Assembly: GCA_009705865.1 (NCBI GenBank)
Contig: WLSJ01000003.1
Span: 1-32,083, forward strand
Direction: 5' to 3'
Length of the DNA stretch: 32,083 bases
DNA from: Actinomycetota bacterium
GTDB lineage: Bacteria > Actinomycetota > Acidimicrobiia > Acidimicrobiales > Ilumatobacteraceae
In this document: positions 24,488 to 31,130 of the stretch, in pieces
Numbering within the stretch: position 1 is the first letter of the stretch
Layout: every line of letters starts with the position of its first letter
Made by a program: the position numbers and the translations under genes
The notes under the pieces: generated by a model
Databases searched by the model: none
What the model was told of the DNA's origin: nothing
What the model saw: the letters and a program-made list of their open reading frames with translations, nothing else

Positions 24488-24801
24488 ATATCTTCGGCGA
24501 AGGAATCTGTGAGCTGTGTCAGGCGGCGAAAATGTCTGAGTGGTTCTATGAAGATGACGAGTGCTGGATAGCCGAATGCGAGAGTTGCTCTGTGCCCATG
24601 GTGGTGTGGCGAGAACACAATGCCTTCCCTGACGAGGATGTAAAAACGCGTCTTCATGAGAGGTTGGCAGAGATTGTCTCTGAATTCTTTACCTTCGAGA
24701 TGCGTATCGATGATGACATGCGCACAATTCCTGACCACTACCACGCTCATGCGCGTCCGAAAAAGGGTTTTTTCGGTCATGGAATGCGTAAACCGACCTA
24801 A
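24481..24801 (+). CDS. HIT-like small protein with two CxxC pairs
   Basis: A 106-residue acidic protein. CELC (Cys10, Cys13) and ECESC (Cys33, Cys36) form two CxxC pairs, with a further Cys28, and HYHAHAR at 86-92 matches the HxHxHxx pattern of histidine-triad proteins. The order CxxC, then a VPMVVWREH strand, then the triad near the C-terminus resembles HIT proteins, which are nucleotide hydrolases or transferases, though the protein is short and the match is by eye. The cysteines and histidines may bind zinc. The GTG start lies inside the trpA stop region, implying translational coupling, and bcp follows 21 bases after the stop. Function unknown; a link to tryptophan metabolism is only positional. 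Confidence 0.7.
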   Translation: MVNIFGEGICELCQAAKMSEWFYEDDECWIAECESCSVPMVVWREHNAFPDEDVKTRLHERLAEIVSEFFTFEMRIDDDMRTIPDHYHAHARPKKGFFGHGMRKPT

Positions 24802-24810
24802 CTAAAGAAC

Positions 24811-24816
24811 TACCGT
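24811..24816 (+). promoter_or_regulatory. Candidate -10 box (TACCGT) of bcp
   Basis: TACCGT ends six bases before the ATG at 24823, with no Shine-Dalgarno. Confidence 0.42.
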
Positions 24817-24822
24817 TACAGA

Positions 24823-25272
24823 ATGTTGACTGACGGCTCCAAGGCACCGAAGATTGAATTACTCGATCAAAATGGGAAAAAGTTCTCACTAACTTCAATG
24901 GGAAAGAAAAAGGTATTGGTTTACTTCTACCCAAAGGCAGATACTCCTGGTTGCACCACACAGTCATGCGGACTGCGTGATATCAAGGACGACATTGGTC
25001 GAACTGTGATCGTAGGGATTAGCCCTGACAAACCCGAAAAGCAAAAGAAATTCGATGACAAATACGAACTTGGTTTTACATTGCTTGCTGATACAGAACA
25101 TGTTGTAGCTGAAGCGTTCGATGTGTGGAAAGAGAAATCCATGTACGGCAAAAAGTACATGGGCATTGTTCGGTCCGCTTTTCTTATTCAGGACGGAATT
25201 GTTCTGAATGCGTGGTACAAGGTCTCGCCGGCAGATACTCCAACGAACTTGTTGAAGGAATTGAAGAAATGA
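24823..25272 (+). CDS. bcp: Thioredoxin-dependent peroxiredoxin (BCP/PrxQ type)
   Basis: A 149-residue PrxQ-type peroxiredoxin. YFYPKADTPGCTTQSCGLRD contains the peroxidatic Cys44 in the PGCT motif and a resolving Cys49 five residues on, the atypical 2-Cys layout. GISPDKPEKQKKF and RSAFLIQDG are also typical. It reduces hydrogen peroxide and organic hydroperoxides using thioredoxin, in the cytoplasm. The stop overlaps the ATG of the fabZ-like gene (ATGA), so lipid dehydratase and peroxide defence are co-translated. A TACCGT box six bases before the ATG points to a leaderless transcript. Confidence 0.95.
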   Translation: MLTDGSKAPKIELLDQNGKKFSLTSMGKKKVLVYFYPKADTPGCTTQSCGLRDIKDDIGRTVIVGISPDKPEKQKKFDDKYELGFTLLADTEHVVAEAFDVWKEKSMYGKKYMGIVRSAFLIQDGIVLNAWYKVSPADTPTNLLKELKK

Positions 25273-25697
25273 GTGCGTTTCCGTTGCCCATTGATGTGTT
25301 GCCACATCGCCCTCCGTTCCTTTTTATTGACCGTGTGACATCTCTTGAAGTGGGAGTCAACGCAATTGGTCACTGGAAACTCACTGGCGATGAATGGTTC
25401 TTTCCTGGCCATTTTCCGGGTCGGCCCACGTTGCCAGGCGTGTTGATGTGTGAAGCCATTGCTCAATTGGGCGCTTATGCGCTGTTGACAGATCCGTTGC
25501 ATCAGTCGAAGCTCCCGCTGTTTGGTGGGCTTGATGGCGCTCGCTTTCGTCGTCAGGTTGGCCCAGGCGATGAATTGGAATTGCAGGCAACACTTGGTCG
25601 TATCAGTGCTCGTGGCGGCAAGGGTTCTGGCCGGGCCTTACTCAACGGCAAGGTCGCGTGCGAATGCGACTTGATGTTCGTTCTTGTTGATCGGTAA
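25269..25697 (+). CDS. fabZ: FabZ-like 3-hydroxyacyl-ACP dehydratase
   Basis: A 142-residue hot-dog fold protein with the FabZ signature: LPHRPPFLFIDRV at the N-terminus, PGHFPGRPTLPGVLMCEAIAQLGAY with catalytic His48 and Glu62, and GLDGARFRRQVGPGDEL. FabZ dehydrates 3-hydroxyacyl-ACP to trans-2-enoyl-ACP in fatty acid elongation, which would complement the fabD-fabH-fabG-acpP-fabF operon about 0.6 kb away on the other strand that lacks a dehydratase. The ATG overlaps the bcp stop; a longer in-frame extension inside bcp is rejected. A GNAT gene follows after four bases. Confidence 0.9.
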   Translation: MSAFPLPIDVLPHRPPFLFIDRVTSLEVGVNAIGHWKLTGDEWFFPGHFPGRPTLPGVLMCEAIAQLGAYALLTDPLHQSKLPLFGGLDGARFRRQVGPGDELELQATLGRISARGGKGSGRALLNGKVACECDLMFVLVDR

Positions 25698-25701
25698 GTA
25701 C

Positions 25702-26256
25702 ATGAGACAGGTGTCTGTCGGTCCCGAATCATTGCAAGTGGGTGACTATGTTGTGCGCAAGTACGAGCCATCAGATGCTCCCGCTTTGGTGGAAGCCGTC
25801 ACCGCAAGCTGTGAACACCTTCGGCCATGGATGCCATGGATCAAGTTTGAACCACAAACTGTGACGCAACGTGAAGTGTTAATCAAGACTTGGAGCAAAG
25901 CGTGGGAAAATTGCACAGAGTTCGTGATGGGCATCTTCTTGGGAAGTCGCGTGGTTGGCGGAACTGGCCTGCACCTGCGTGGAGACATCAACACGGTGGA
26001 AATTGGCTATTGGGTTCATGTTGATTTCGTTGGCAAAGGAATCGCTACTGAGGTTTCACGAATATTGACAGAGACTGCATTTTCAATCTGGCCCGAAATT
26101 GACATTGTTGAAATACATCACGATGAAGCAAATGTCGCATCGGGAAAGGTCCCAGACCGGTTGGGATTTGAGCATGTCTCTACAGGGCAGAGAGAACCTG
26201 AAGCACCTGCTGAAAGCGGAGTGATGTATCGCTGGGAAAAGAAACGGCCGAAATAG
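25702..26256 (+). CDS. GNAT family N-acetyltransferase (RimJ/RimL type)
   Basis: A 184-residue acetyltransferase of the RimJ/RimL-like branch. It shows YVVRKYEPSDAPALVEAV at the N-terminus, HLRPWMPWI, an EIGYWVHVDFVGKGIATE motif A whose GKGIAT binds the acetyl-CoA pyrophosphate, and DRLGFEHV near the C-terminus. Such enzymes acetylate protein N-termini, amino acids or small molecules; the substrate is not predictable. An in-frame TTG at 25684 would extend it into fabZ, so ATG 25702 is chosen. The stop abuts the convergent fabF stop with no intervening base. Confidence 0.86.
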   Translation: MRQVSVGPESLQVGDYVVRKYEPSDAPALVEAVTASCEHLRPWMPWIKFEPQTVTQREVLIKTWSKAWENCTEFVMGIFLGSRVVGGTGLHLRGDINTVEIGYWVHVDFVGKGIATEVSRILTETAFSIWPEIDIVEIHHDEANVASGKVPDRLGFEHVSTGQREPEAPAESGVMYRWEKKRPK

Positions 26257-27441
26257 TTATTCGGGCGGACCGATAATGACGGAACCGTTGTGTCCACCAA
26301 AACCGAAGTTGTTTGAGATCGCAGGACCTGGAACCCACGAACGAGCTGCACCCATGACCAAATCAATATCCATGGCCGGATCAAGTTCCGTAGTTCCTGC
26401 AGTTGGGGGAATCATTTTGTGTTGCATGGAAAGAACTACTTGAGCAGCTTCCAGTGCACCCGCGGCGCCTAGTGCATGGCCAGTGACGCCCTTACCGCTA
26501 GTGACAGCTACGCCACGTGGGCCAAAGACATGAGTCATTGCTGCAGCTTCTGCGGAATCGTTGAGCGGTGTCGATGTTCCGTGTGCATTCACAAGCTTGA
26601 TGTCGCTTGCTGTGATGCCTGCATCATCGAGCGCAAGATTCATGCATGCAATTGCACCGGTGCCGCCAGGCGCGGGTGCAGTGATGTGATGGGCATCTGC
26701 ATTACTTGCGGAGCCCAAAATTTCACCAAGAATCTTTGCTCCACGAGCTACCGCAAGGTCATAGCGCTCGAGAATAAATACTGCTGCGCCTTCGCCCATC
26801 ACGAAACCATCGCGGGTTGTGTCGAATGGTTTTGAAGATCCCGTAGACGACAGTGCAGTCATGTTGCCGAAACCAGCAAGAGAAGTAAGAGTGGCGGCGC
26901 ATTCAGCCCCGCCGGTAGCGACTGCGTCGCATCGTCCCCATGCAATCAACCGAGCTGCGTATCCGATTGCGTGAGTGCCGGCTGCACATGCAGTACAGAT
27001 GGTCTCGTTAGGACCCTGCAATCCGTATTTCATAGAGATCGCTGCACCTGATGCATTGGCCATCATCATTGGGACAAGGAAAGGTGAGACGCGACGTTCA
27101 CCTTTTTCGACACGAACAATTACTTGTTCTTCTAATGTGTGCAGACCACCGATTCCGGTTGCAAAGATTGTGCCAAATCGAGCTGGATCGACATTCAGAT
27201 CTCCGGCTTGCTCGAACGCTTCGGCAGCGGCTGCTAGAGCCAACTGTTCCACTCTGTCTGCCCGTCGTGCATCTTTAGGAGAGTCGAAATATGGCTGAGG
27301 ATCCCAGTCAGGTATTTCAAGGGAGCGAGTATTGGTGATACCCGGCCCCATAAGCCCGTTCCAGTACGCCTCTTTACCAATCCCACAAGGAGCAACAACT
27401 CCTAGCCCTGTGATTGCTACGCGATGTCCGACACCCTTCAT
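26257..27441 (-). CDS. fabF: 3-oxoacyl-ACP synthase II
   Basis: A 394-residue KAS II, slightly short of the usual 410. It has VAITGLGVVAPCG at the start, the nucleophile Cys152 in TACAAGTHAIG, His287 in NAHGTSTPLND, His322 in GVTGHALGAAGA, and SNNFGFGGHNGS near the end. It elongates acyl-ACP with malonyl-ACP. It is last in the minus-strand operon, 17 bases after acpP, a spacing that supports co-transcription; no Shine-Dalgarno is evident. Its stop abuts that of the GNAT gene. All three catalytic residues are present, so it should be active. Confidence 0.96.
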   Translation of the reverse strand: MKGVGHRVAITGLGVVAPCGIGKEAYWNGLMGPGITNTRSLEIPDWDPQPYFDSPKDARRADRVEQLALAAAAEAFEQAGDLNVDPARFGTIFATGIGGLHTLEEQVIVRVEKGERRVSPFLVPMMMANASGAAISMKYGLQGPNETICTACAAGTHAIGYAARLIAWGRCDAVATGGAECAATLTSLAGFGNMTALSSTGSSKPFDTTRDGFVMGEGAAVFILERYDLAVARGAKILGEILGSASNADAHHITAPAPGGTGAIACMNLALDDAGITASDIKLVNAHGTSTPLNDSAEAAAMTHVFGPRGVAVTSGKGVTGHALGAAGALEAAQVVLSMQHKMIPPTAGTTELDPAMDIDLVMGAARSWVPGPAISNNFGFGGHNGSVIIGPPE

Positions 27442-27458
27442 GGCAGGAAAGATGTTGG

Positions 27459-27695
27459 TTACAGCTTGCCGACGATGACGTCGAATGCTTGACCGACTGT
27501 TTTGACTTCAGCAAGGTCTTCCTCTGGAACTTCAATTCCGAACTCTTCTTCAAGAGCCATGACAAGTTCAACCACGTCGAGTGAGTCTGCATCAAGGTCA
27601 TCTGCGAAATTGGCGGTGGGGACGACTTGTGAGGCGTCTACTGAAAGTGTTTCTACTGCGCACTTGACAAAGCGGCTAAATAGTTCTTGATCCAT
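27459..27695 (-). CDS. acpP: Acyl carrier protein
   Basis: A 78-residue acidic four-helix carrier with DADSLD, in which Ser38 takes the 4'-phosphopantetheine arm, followed by VVELVMALEEEFGIEVPEED, the recognition helix. It carries growing acyl chains for the enzymes around it. It has one of the few canonical ribosome-binding sites in the window (AAGGAGAT, seven bases before ATG), fitting high expression of a small abundant protein. It lies 87 bases after fabG and 17 before fabF. Confidence 0.97.
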   Translation of the reverse strand: MDQELFSRFVKCAVETLSVDASQVVPTANFADDLDADSLDVVELVMALEEEFGIEVPEEDLAEVKTVGQAFDVIVGKL

Positions 27696-27702
27696 GGGGT
27701 GT

Positions 27703-27710
27703 ATCTCCTT
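27703..27710 (-). promoter_or_regulatory. Canonical Shine-Dalgarno of acpP
   Basis: AAGGAGAT on the minus strand, seven bases before the acpP ATG at 27695. Confidence 0.8.
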
Positions 27711-27782
27711 GTTAGGTGTTCTAGTTTCTCACAAAGTGCGCTGATAGTCAGCCATTGGCTTTTCAGGCGCGGTGTTTGTGAA

Positions 27783-28487
27783 TTAATGGCCCATGCCAAG
27801 GCCGCCATCGACAGGAATAACAGCCCCTGTGATGTACGCAGCATCTGGACCAGCCAAAAATGCCACAACTCCAGCAATCTCGTCGGTCGTAGCCATTCGG
27901 GCGAGGGGAACAGAGGCAGAGATTTGATCGAGACGTTCCTGACCAAGTGAAGCGGTCATATCTGTTTCTACTGGGCCTGGTGCGACGACATTGACCGTGA
28001 TTGAGCGTGAACCAAGTTCGCGAGCGAGTGATCGAGCAAACCCGACGAGACCCGCTTTTGAGGCAGCATAATTTGCTTGGCCAGCTGAACCGAGAAGACC
28101 AACAACAGATGACATCAGAATGATTCGCCCTTTTCGTGCGCGAAGCATGCCTTGTGTTGCACGCTTCACAACTCGAAACGTTCCTGTGAGATTGGCGTCA
28201 AGCACTCCGGCAAAATCTGTTTCGCTCATTCGCAAAAGGAGTGTGTCTTTTGTGACGCCTGCATTAGACACCAAGATTTCTACTGGCCCGAAGTGTGCTT
28301 CGATGGCAGTGAAGGCTGCATCAACTTGAGCAGTGTCTGTGACGTCGCACTTGACACCGAAAAATTGTGGGGGTGGAGGAGACGAGTTGTACGTAACCGC
28401 CACTTTGTCGCCGAGGGCGGCAAATCGCTCAGCACACGCAAGACCAATGCCGCGTGAGCCCCCTGTGATTAATACAACTCTGCTCAT
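27783..28487 (-). CDS. fabG: 3-oxoacyl-ACP reductase FabG
   Basis: A 234-residue SDR with TGGSRGIG (residues 8-15), SNAGVTKDTLLLRM, catalytic Ser127 in MSSVVGLLG, Tyr140 and Lys144 in NYAASKAG, and a C-terminal ITGAVIPVDGGLGMGH typical of FabG. It reduces 3-oxoacyl-ACP with NADPH. The DTLLLRM segment and the position between fabH and acpP separate it from the generic SDR at 1610. ATG 28487 overlaps the fabH stop (ATGA); an ATG at 28499 is possible but would deepen the overlap. Confidence 0.94.
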   Translation of the reverse strand: MSRVVLITGGSRGIGLACAERFAALGDKVAVTYNSSPPPPQFFGVKCDVTDTAQVDAAFTAIEAHFGPVEILVSNAGVTKDTLLLRMSETDFAGVLDANLTGTFRVVKRATQGMLRARKGRIILMSSVVGLLGSAGQANYAASKAGLVGFARSLARELGSRSITVNVVAPGPVETDMTASLGQERLDQISASVPLARMATTDEIAGVVAFLAGPDAAYITGAVIPVDGGLGMGH

Positions 28488-29434
28488 TGCGCACCCCATC
28501 GTATGACAGCACTAGCTGCGGTCATACCTGCGCCGAAGCCAACCATTAGTACGAGATCTCCGTCCTTGGGTCGAACTTGTCCGAAGTCTCCGAACATGGC
28601 AAGCGGTATGGACGCAGAAGACGTGTTACCGGTTTCATGAACAACAACTGCGACTTTGTCCATCGGTACCCCCAACTTGTCACAAGCAGACGTAATGATG
28701 CGGATGTTCGCTTGGTGAGGAATTACAACAGAAAGTTGATCTGCTGTAACACCTGCAGCAGCCATTGATTTCTGTGCACTGTCGACCATGATGCGAACTG
28801 CACGACGGAACACTTCCTTGCCGTCCATATGAATGAATCCACCTATCTCGGTGTACAGAATTTCTTCAGCGCTTCCGTCGGCATCAAGATCCCAACCGAG
28901 TAATTGTCCGTGACCAGTAGTGCTTTCTAAGACCGCAGCGCCCGACCCATCAGCAAACAGAATTGCTGTGTTGCGGTCGGTCCAATCAGTAATGCGTGAC
29001 AGGGTGTCAGTTCCGATAACAAGGATGCGTTGTGCACCCATTGCTATTAGTCCGTGAGCTGTGACCATTGCATAAACGAAACCCGAACACGCTGCGTTGA
29101 TGTCAAACGCTCCACAGCGCAAGCCCAGGGCATTTTGCACTGTGGCAGACGTAGCAGGCACTGTGCGATCCGGAGTGGTGGTGGCTAAAACTAGAGCGTC
29201 AATGGAATGTGGATCAATGCCTGCCATATCAATTGCGGCACGACCGCTTGAGATACTGAGTTCTGCGGTTGAACCACCTATATGTCGGCGATGAATACCT
29301 GTGCGTTCGCGGATCCATTCATCATTGGTGTCCATGGTTTGAGACAATTCATCATTGGTGACAGTCTTGTGTCCTAATGCGGTGCCCCAGCCAATAAAGC
29401 GAGCACCGCGAACATTGTCTGGTATCTGAGGCAT
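28484..29434 (-). CDS. fabH: 3-oxoacyl-ACP synthase III
   Basis: A 316-residue KAS III with RTGIHRRHI, nucleophile Cys116 in NAACSGFVYAM, His240 in IPHQANIRI and Asn270 in ETGNTSSASIP, the complete Cys-His-Asn triad in the usual positions. It starts fatty acid synthesis by condensing acetyl-CoA or a branched acyl-CoA primer with malonyl-ACP. GGAG five bases before ATG 29434 decides the start; the frame stays open to 29479, overlapping fabD, without support. It is preceded by fabD and overlaps fabG by four bases. Confidence 0.96.
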   Translation of the reverse strand: MPQIPDNVRGARFIGWGTALGHKTVTNDELSQTMDTNDEWIRERTGIHRRHIGGSTAELSISSGRAAIDMAGIDPHSIDALVLATTTPDRTVPATSATVQNALGLRCGAFDINAACSGFVYAMVTAHGLIAMGAQRILVIGTDTLSRITDWTDRNTAILFADGSGAAVLESTTGHGQLLGWDLDADGSAEEILYTEIGGFIHMDGKEVFRRAVRIMVDSAQKSMAAAGVTADQLSVVIPHQANIRIITSACDKLGVPMDKVAVVVHETGNTSSASIPLAMFGDFGQVRPKDGDLVLMVGFGAGMTAASAVIRWGAQ

Positions 29435-29437
29435 GAA

Positions 29438-29443
29438 TTCTCC
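29438..29443 (-). promoter_or_regulatory. Shine-Dalgarno of fabH
   Basis: GGAGAA on the minus strand just before ATG 29434; it favours the 316-residue product. Confidence 0.6.
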
Positions 29444-29460
29444 GCGATCTCTTTCAGTGT

Positions 29461-30636
29461 CTACTTCGTGCGCAACCATGCAATGGGCTGACGCGATGTG
29501 ACTCGTTCGCCTTCAACTGCGATATAACTCTGCACGATGCCGGCGAATGGGGAACGAACTTCGGTTTCGCCAACATGTCCGATGAGTTGTCCTACCTCAA
29601 TAGTCATACCGCTTGAGATTCCGCCTATTGGAGTGAATACCCCCGCAGATGGACTAACGACTAATCGTTCGATAGCAAACAGATGCTCGCCCTCATGTTG
29701 TCCAGCAGCCAGTGGAGCAGAAGCGTCTACCCATTCAATGAGCTTGTCTAATTCATCTGGAGTAGCAACGCTGATAGTGCGCGCAGCTTGCACTGTGCGT
29801 TTTGCCATGCCGGTCAAGACACCGCCTGGTCCTAATTCCACAAATCCTGTGACTCCAGCTTCAGCAAGAGTCAGAAGGCAATGTTTCCATCGCACAGGAT
29901 TCGATAGTTGTGCAGACAGTAAAGATGACCATTCTTCTCCAGTTGCATGCATCAGAGCATCAACATTTGATACAACCGGAACTTCTGTGTCACGTGGACT
30001 TGCATCTGCGATTGCGATGCGCAATCGATCGCGTGCAGCAGTCATAAACGGAGTGTGAAAAGCCCCTGCCACTTGAAGTGGCATGACCTTTTTTGCACCC
30101 AATTCTTTGGCAACTGTTCCAGCAGCGGCAACACCGGCCGGAGACCCTGCGATAACAACTTGTCCGGGGGCATTGAAGTTGGCAACCCATACGTCACTGT
30201 CTGCGCGTCTGCATGCAACCTCTACTAGATCATCGTCAAGTCCCAATATTGCAGCCATGGTTCCGGGAGAAGCAAGACCAGCTTCATGCATGGCATCGGC
30301 TCGTTCAACAACTAAACGGACACCGTCTTCAAAAGACAAAGCACCAGTCGCTGTCAGTGCTGTGTATTCGCCAAGACTGTGACCCGCACAAAAACTTGGT
30401 TCAATTCCTAAGCGTTCAACCGCGTCCAAAACCATGAGGCTTGAAACAAATGTTGTTAATTGCGCATTTCGTGTGTCGCGTAAAACTTCTGCATCGGCAT
30501 CAAGCAACAATGCGCCAACATCTCGGCCCGCAACTTCGGACGCTTCATCAACTAGATCCCAGCTCTCGCTGTCTATCCAGGGGCGACCCATGCCGGGTCT
30601 TTGCGACCCTTGACCGGGAAATGTAAAGGCAAGCAC
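29461..30636 (-). CDS. fabD: Malonyl CoA-ACP transacylase with C-terminal biotinyl/lipoyl-like domain
   Basis: A 391-residue protein, about 80 longer than ordinary FabD. Residues 1-310 are the transacylase: FTFPGQGSQRPGMG, the nucleophile Ser87 in AGHSLGEYTAL, His194 in GAFHTPFM and VELGPGGVLTGM. It moves malonyl groups from CoA to ACP. Residues 323-391 look like a biotinyl/lipoyl hairpin domain (VVSPSAGVFTPI, IEVGQLIGHVG, VRSPFAGIVQSYIAVEGERV, QPIAWL), but the turn that carries the modified lysine (MKM in biotin carriers) is absent, so it is probably not a swinging arm. GTG 30636 is chosen over GTG 30657 because it gives the standard MLAFTFPGQG and has TAAGGT seven bases upstream. First gene of the fab operon. 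Confidence 0.92.
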   Translation of the reverse strand: MLAFTFPGQGSQRPGMGRPWIDSESWDLVDEASEVAGRDVGALLLDADAEVLRDTRNAQLTTFVSSLMVLDAVERLGIEPSFCAGHSLGEYTALTATGALSFEDGVRLVVERADAMHEAGLASPGTMAAILGLDDDLVEVACRRADSDVWVANFNAPGQVVIAGSPAGVAAAGTVAKELGAKKVMPLQVAGAFHTPFMTAARDRLRIAIADASPRDTEVPVVSNVDALMHATGEEWSSLLSAQLSNPVRWKHCLLTLAEAGVTGFVELGPGGVLTGMAKRTVQAARTISVATPDELDKLIEWVDASAPLAAGQHEGEHLFAIERLVVSPSAGVFTPIGGISSGMTIEVGQLIGHVGETEVRSPFAGIVQSYIAVEGERVTSRQPIAWLRTK

Positions 30637-30643
30637 TGCTAAA

Positions 30644-30649
30644 ACCTTA
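30644..30649 (-). promoter_or_regulatory. Candidate -10 box (TAAGGT) of the fab operon
   Basis: On the minus strand TAAGGT ends seven bases before GTG 30636. It falls inside the frame if the longer start at 30657 is used. Confidence 0.35.
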
Positions 30650-30709
30650 GACGGCACGTTGCCAGCAGTGTGGACTACTAGTTAGTAAGGCTCAGCAGGG
30701 AAGTGCCGA

Positions 30710-30715
30710 TACCAT
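30710..30715 (+). promoter_or_regulatory. Possible -10 box (TACCAT) of tRNA-Leu
   Basis: TACCAT would start transcription about five bases before the mature 5' end at 30727. No clear -35 is seen. Confidence 0.3.
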
Positions 30716-30726
30716 GGTTGACCCTG

Positions 30727-30809
30727 GCCCGAGTGGCGGAATGGCAGACGCGACGGACTCAAAATCCGTTGCTCGAAAGGGCGTGTGGGTTCGAGTCCCA
30801 CCTCGGGCA
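30727..30809 (+). tRNA. tRNA-Leu (anticodon CAA)
   Basis: A class II tRNA of 83 bases. The acceptor stem GCCCGAG/CTCGGGC is perfect, the anticodon stem ACGGA/TCCGT encloses the loop CTCAAAA with anticodon CAA (codon UUG), a long variable arm TGCTCGAAAGGGCGT follows, and the T arm is GTGGG-TTCGAGT-CCCAC. The discriminator is A (30809), as expected for leucine. The following bases read CCCA, so the 3' CCA is not encoded in frame and must be added. The tRNA lies between the divergent fabD and the coiled-coil gene. Confidence 0.96.
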
Positions 30810-30820
30810 CCCAGGAAATC

Positions 30821-30839
30821 CATACACTTAAGGTGTATG
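30821..30839. repeat. Perfect inverted repeat spanning the start of the coiled-coil gene
   Basis: CATACAC and GTGTATG are perfect 7-base arms around TTAAG. The right arm includes the ATG at 30837, and TACACT (30823-30828) inside the left arm and centre could be a -10 box. It may be an operator, a start-codon hairpin or a tRNA 3' processing signal. Confidence 0.4.
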
Positions 30840-31130
30840 GGACATCGACTACTGCAACGGCGTCTCACGCAGGTCTCTGCTCGAATGCGAGAGCTGTCTG
30901 AAGAACTCCGAGTCGTACAAGACCAGATGACGCACATTGTGGATGAAGCAGACGAGAAGTCATTGCGCGCTTTGGTGTCTGAGACCCCGAGCGCCGCGTT
31001 CGAATATCGCGAAGCAAAGAAACATGCTGACGTTATTCAAAGACTCCATGGTCAGTTGACCGCCGAATTGGCAGATCTAGAGCGCCGAATGAATAATCTC
31101 TTAGATCGTATGAAGGAACCAAGCGTATGA
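30837..31130 (+). CDS. Small coiled-coil protein, function unknown
   Basis: A 97-residue, charged, Leu- and Glu-rich protein, helical throughout. Heptad-like stretches (about 5-35 and 60-92; VSARMRELSEELRVVQ and LTAELADLERRMNNLLDRM) predict a coiled coil with a central break at TPSAAFEY. I do not recognise a family. The frame is open back through the tRNA to 30714, but the ATG at 30837 just after the tRNA is the sensible start. Its stop overlaps the start of the ANTAR regulator (ATGA), so the two are translationally coupled; it may regulate or bind that protein, which itself has a coiled-coil linker. That link is inference from position. Confidence 0.72.
   Translation: MGHRLLQRRLTQVSARMRELSEELRVVQDQMTHIVDEADEKSLRALVSETPSAAFEYREAKKHADVIQRLHGQLTAELADLERRMNNLLDRMKEPSV

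Noticed and set aside
24757..24776. CCGAAAAA-GGGT-TTTTTCGG inverted repeat as a terminator
   Set aside because: It lies within the HIT-like coding sequence, encodes its PKKGFF run, has an A/T stem and no trailing T-run; the repeat probably arises from Lys-Lys and Phe-Phe codons.
30809..30813. Encoded CCA end of tRNA-Leu
   Set aside because: After discriminator A the bases are CCCA, so CCA is not in the correct position.
30714..30836. N-terminal extension of the coiled-coil protein through the tRNA
   Set aside because: The open frame reads straight through tRNA-Leu, so the extension is a by-product of the tRNA sequence.
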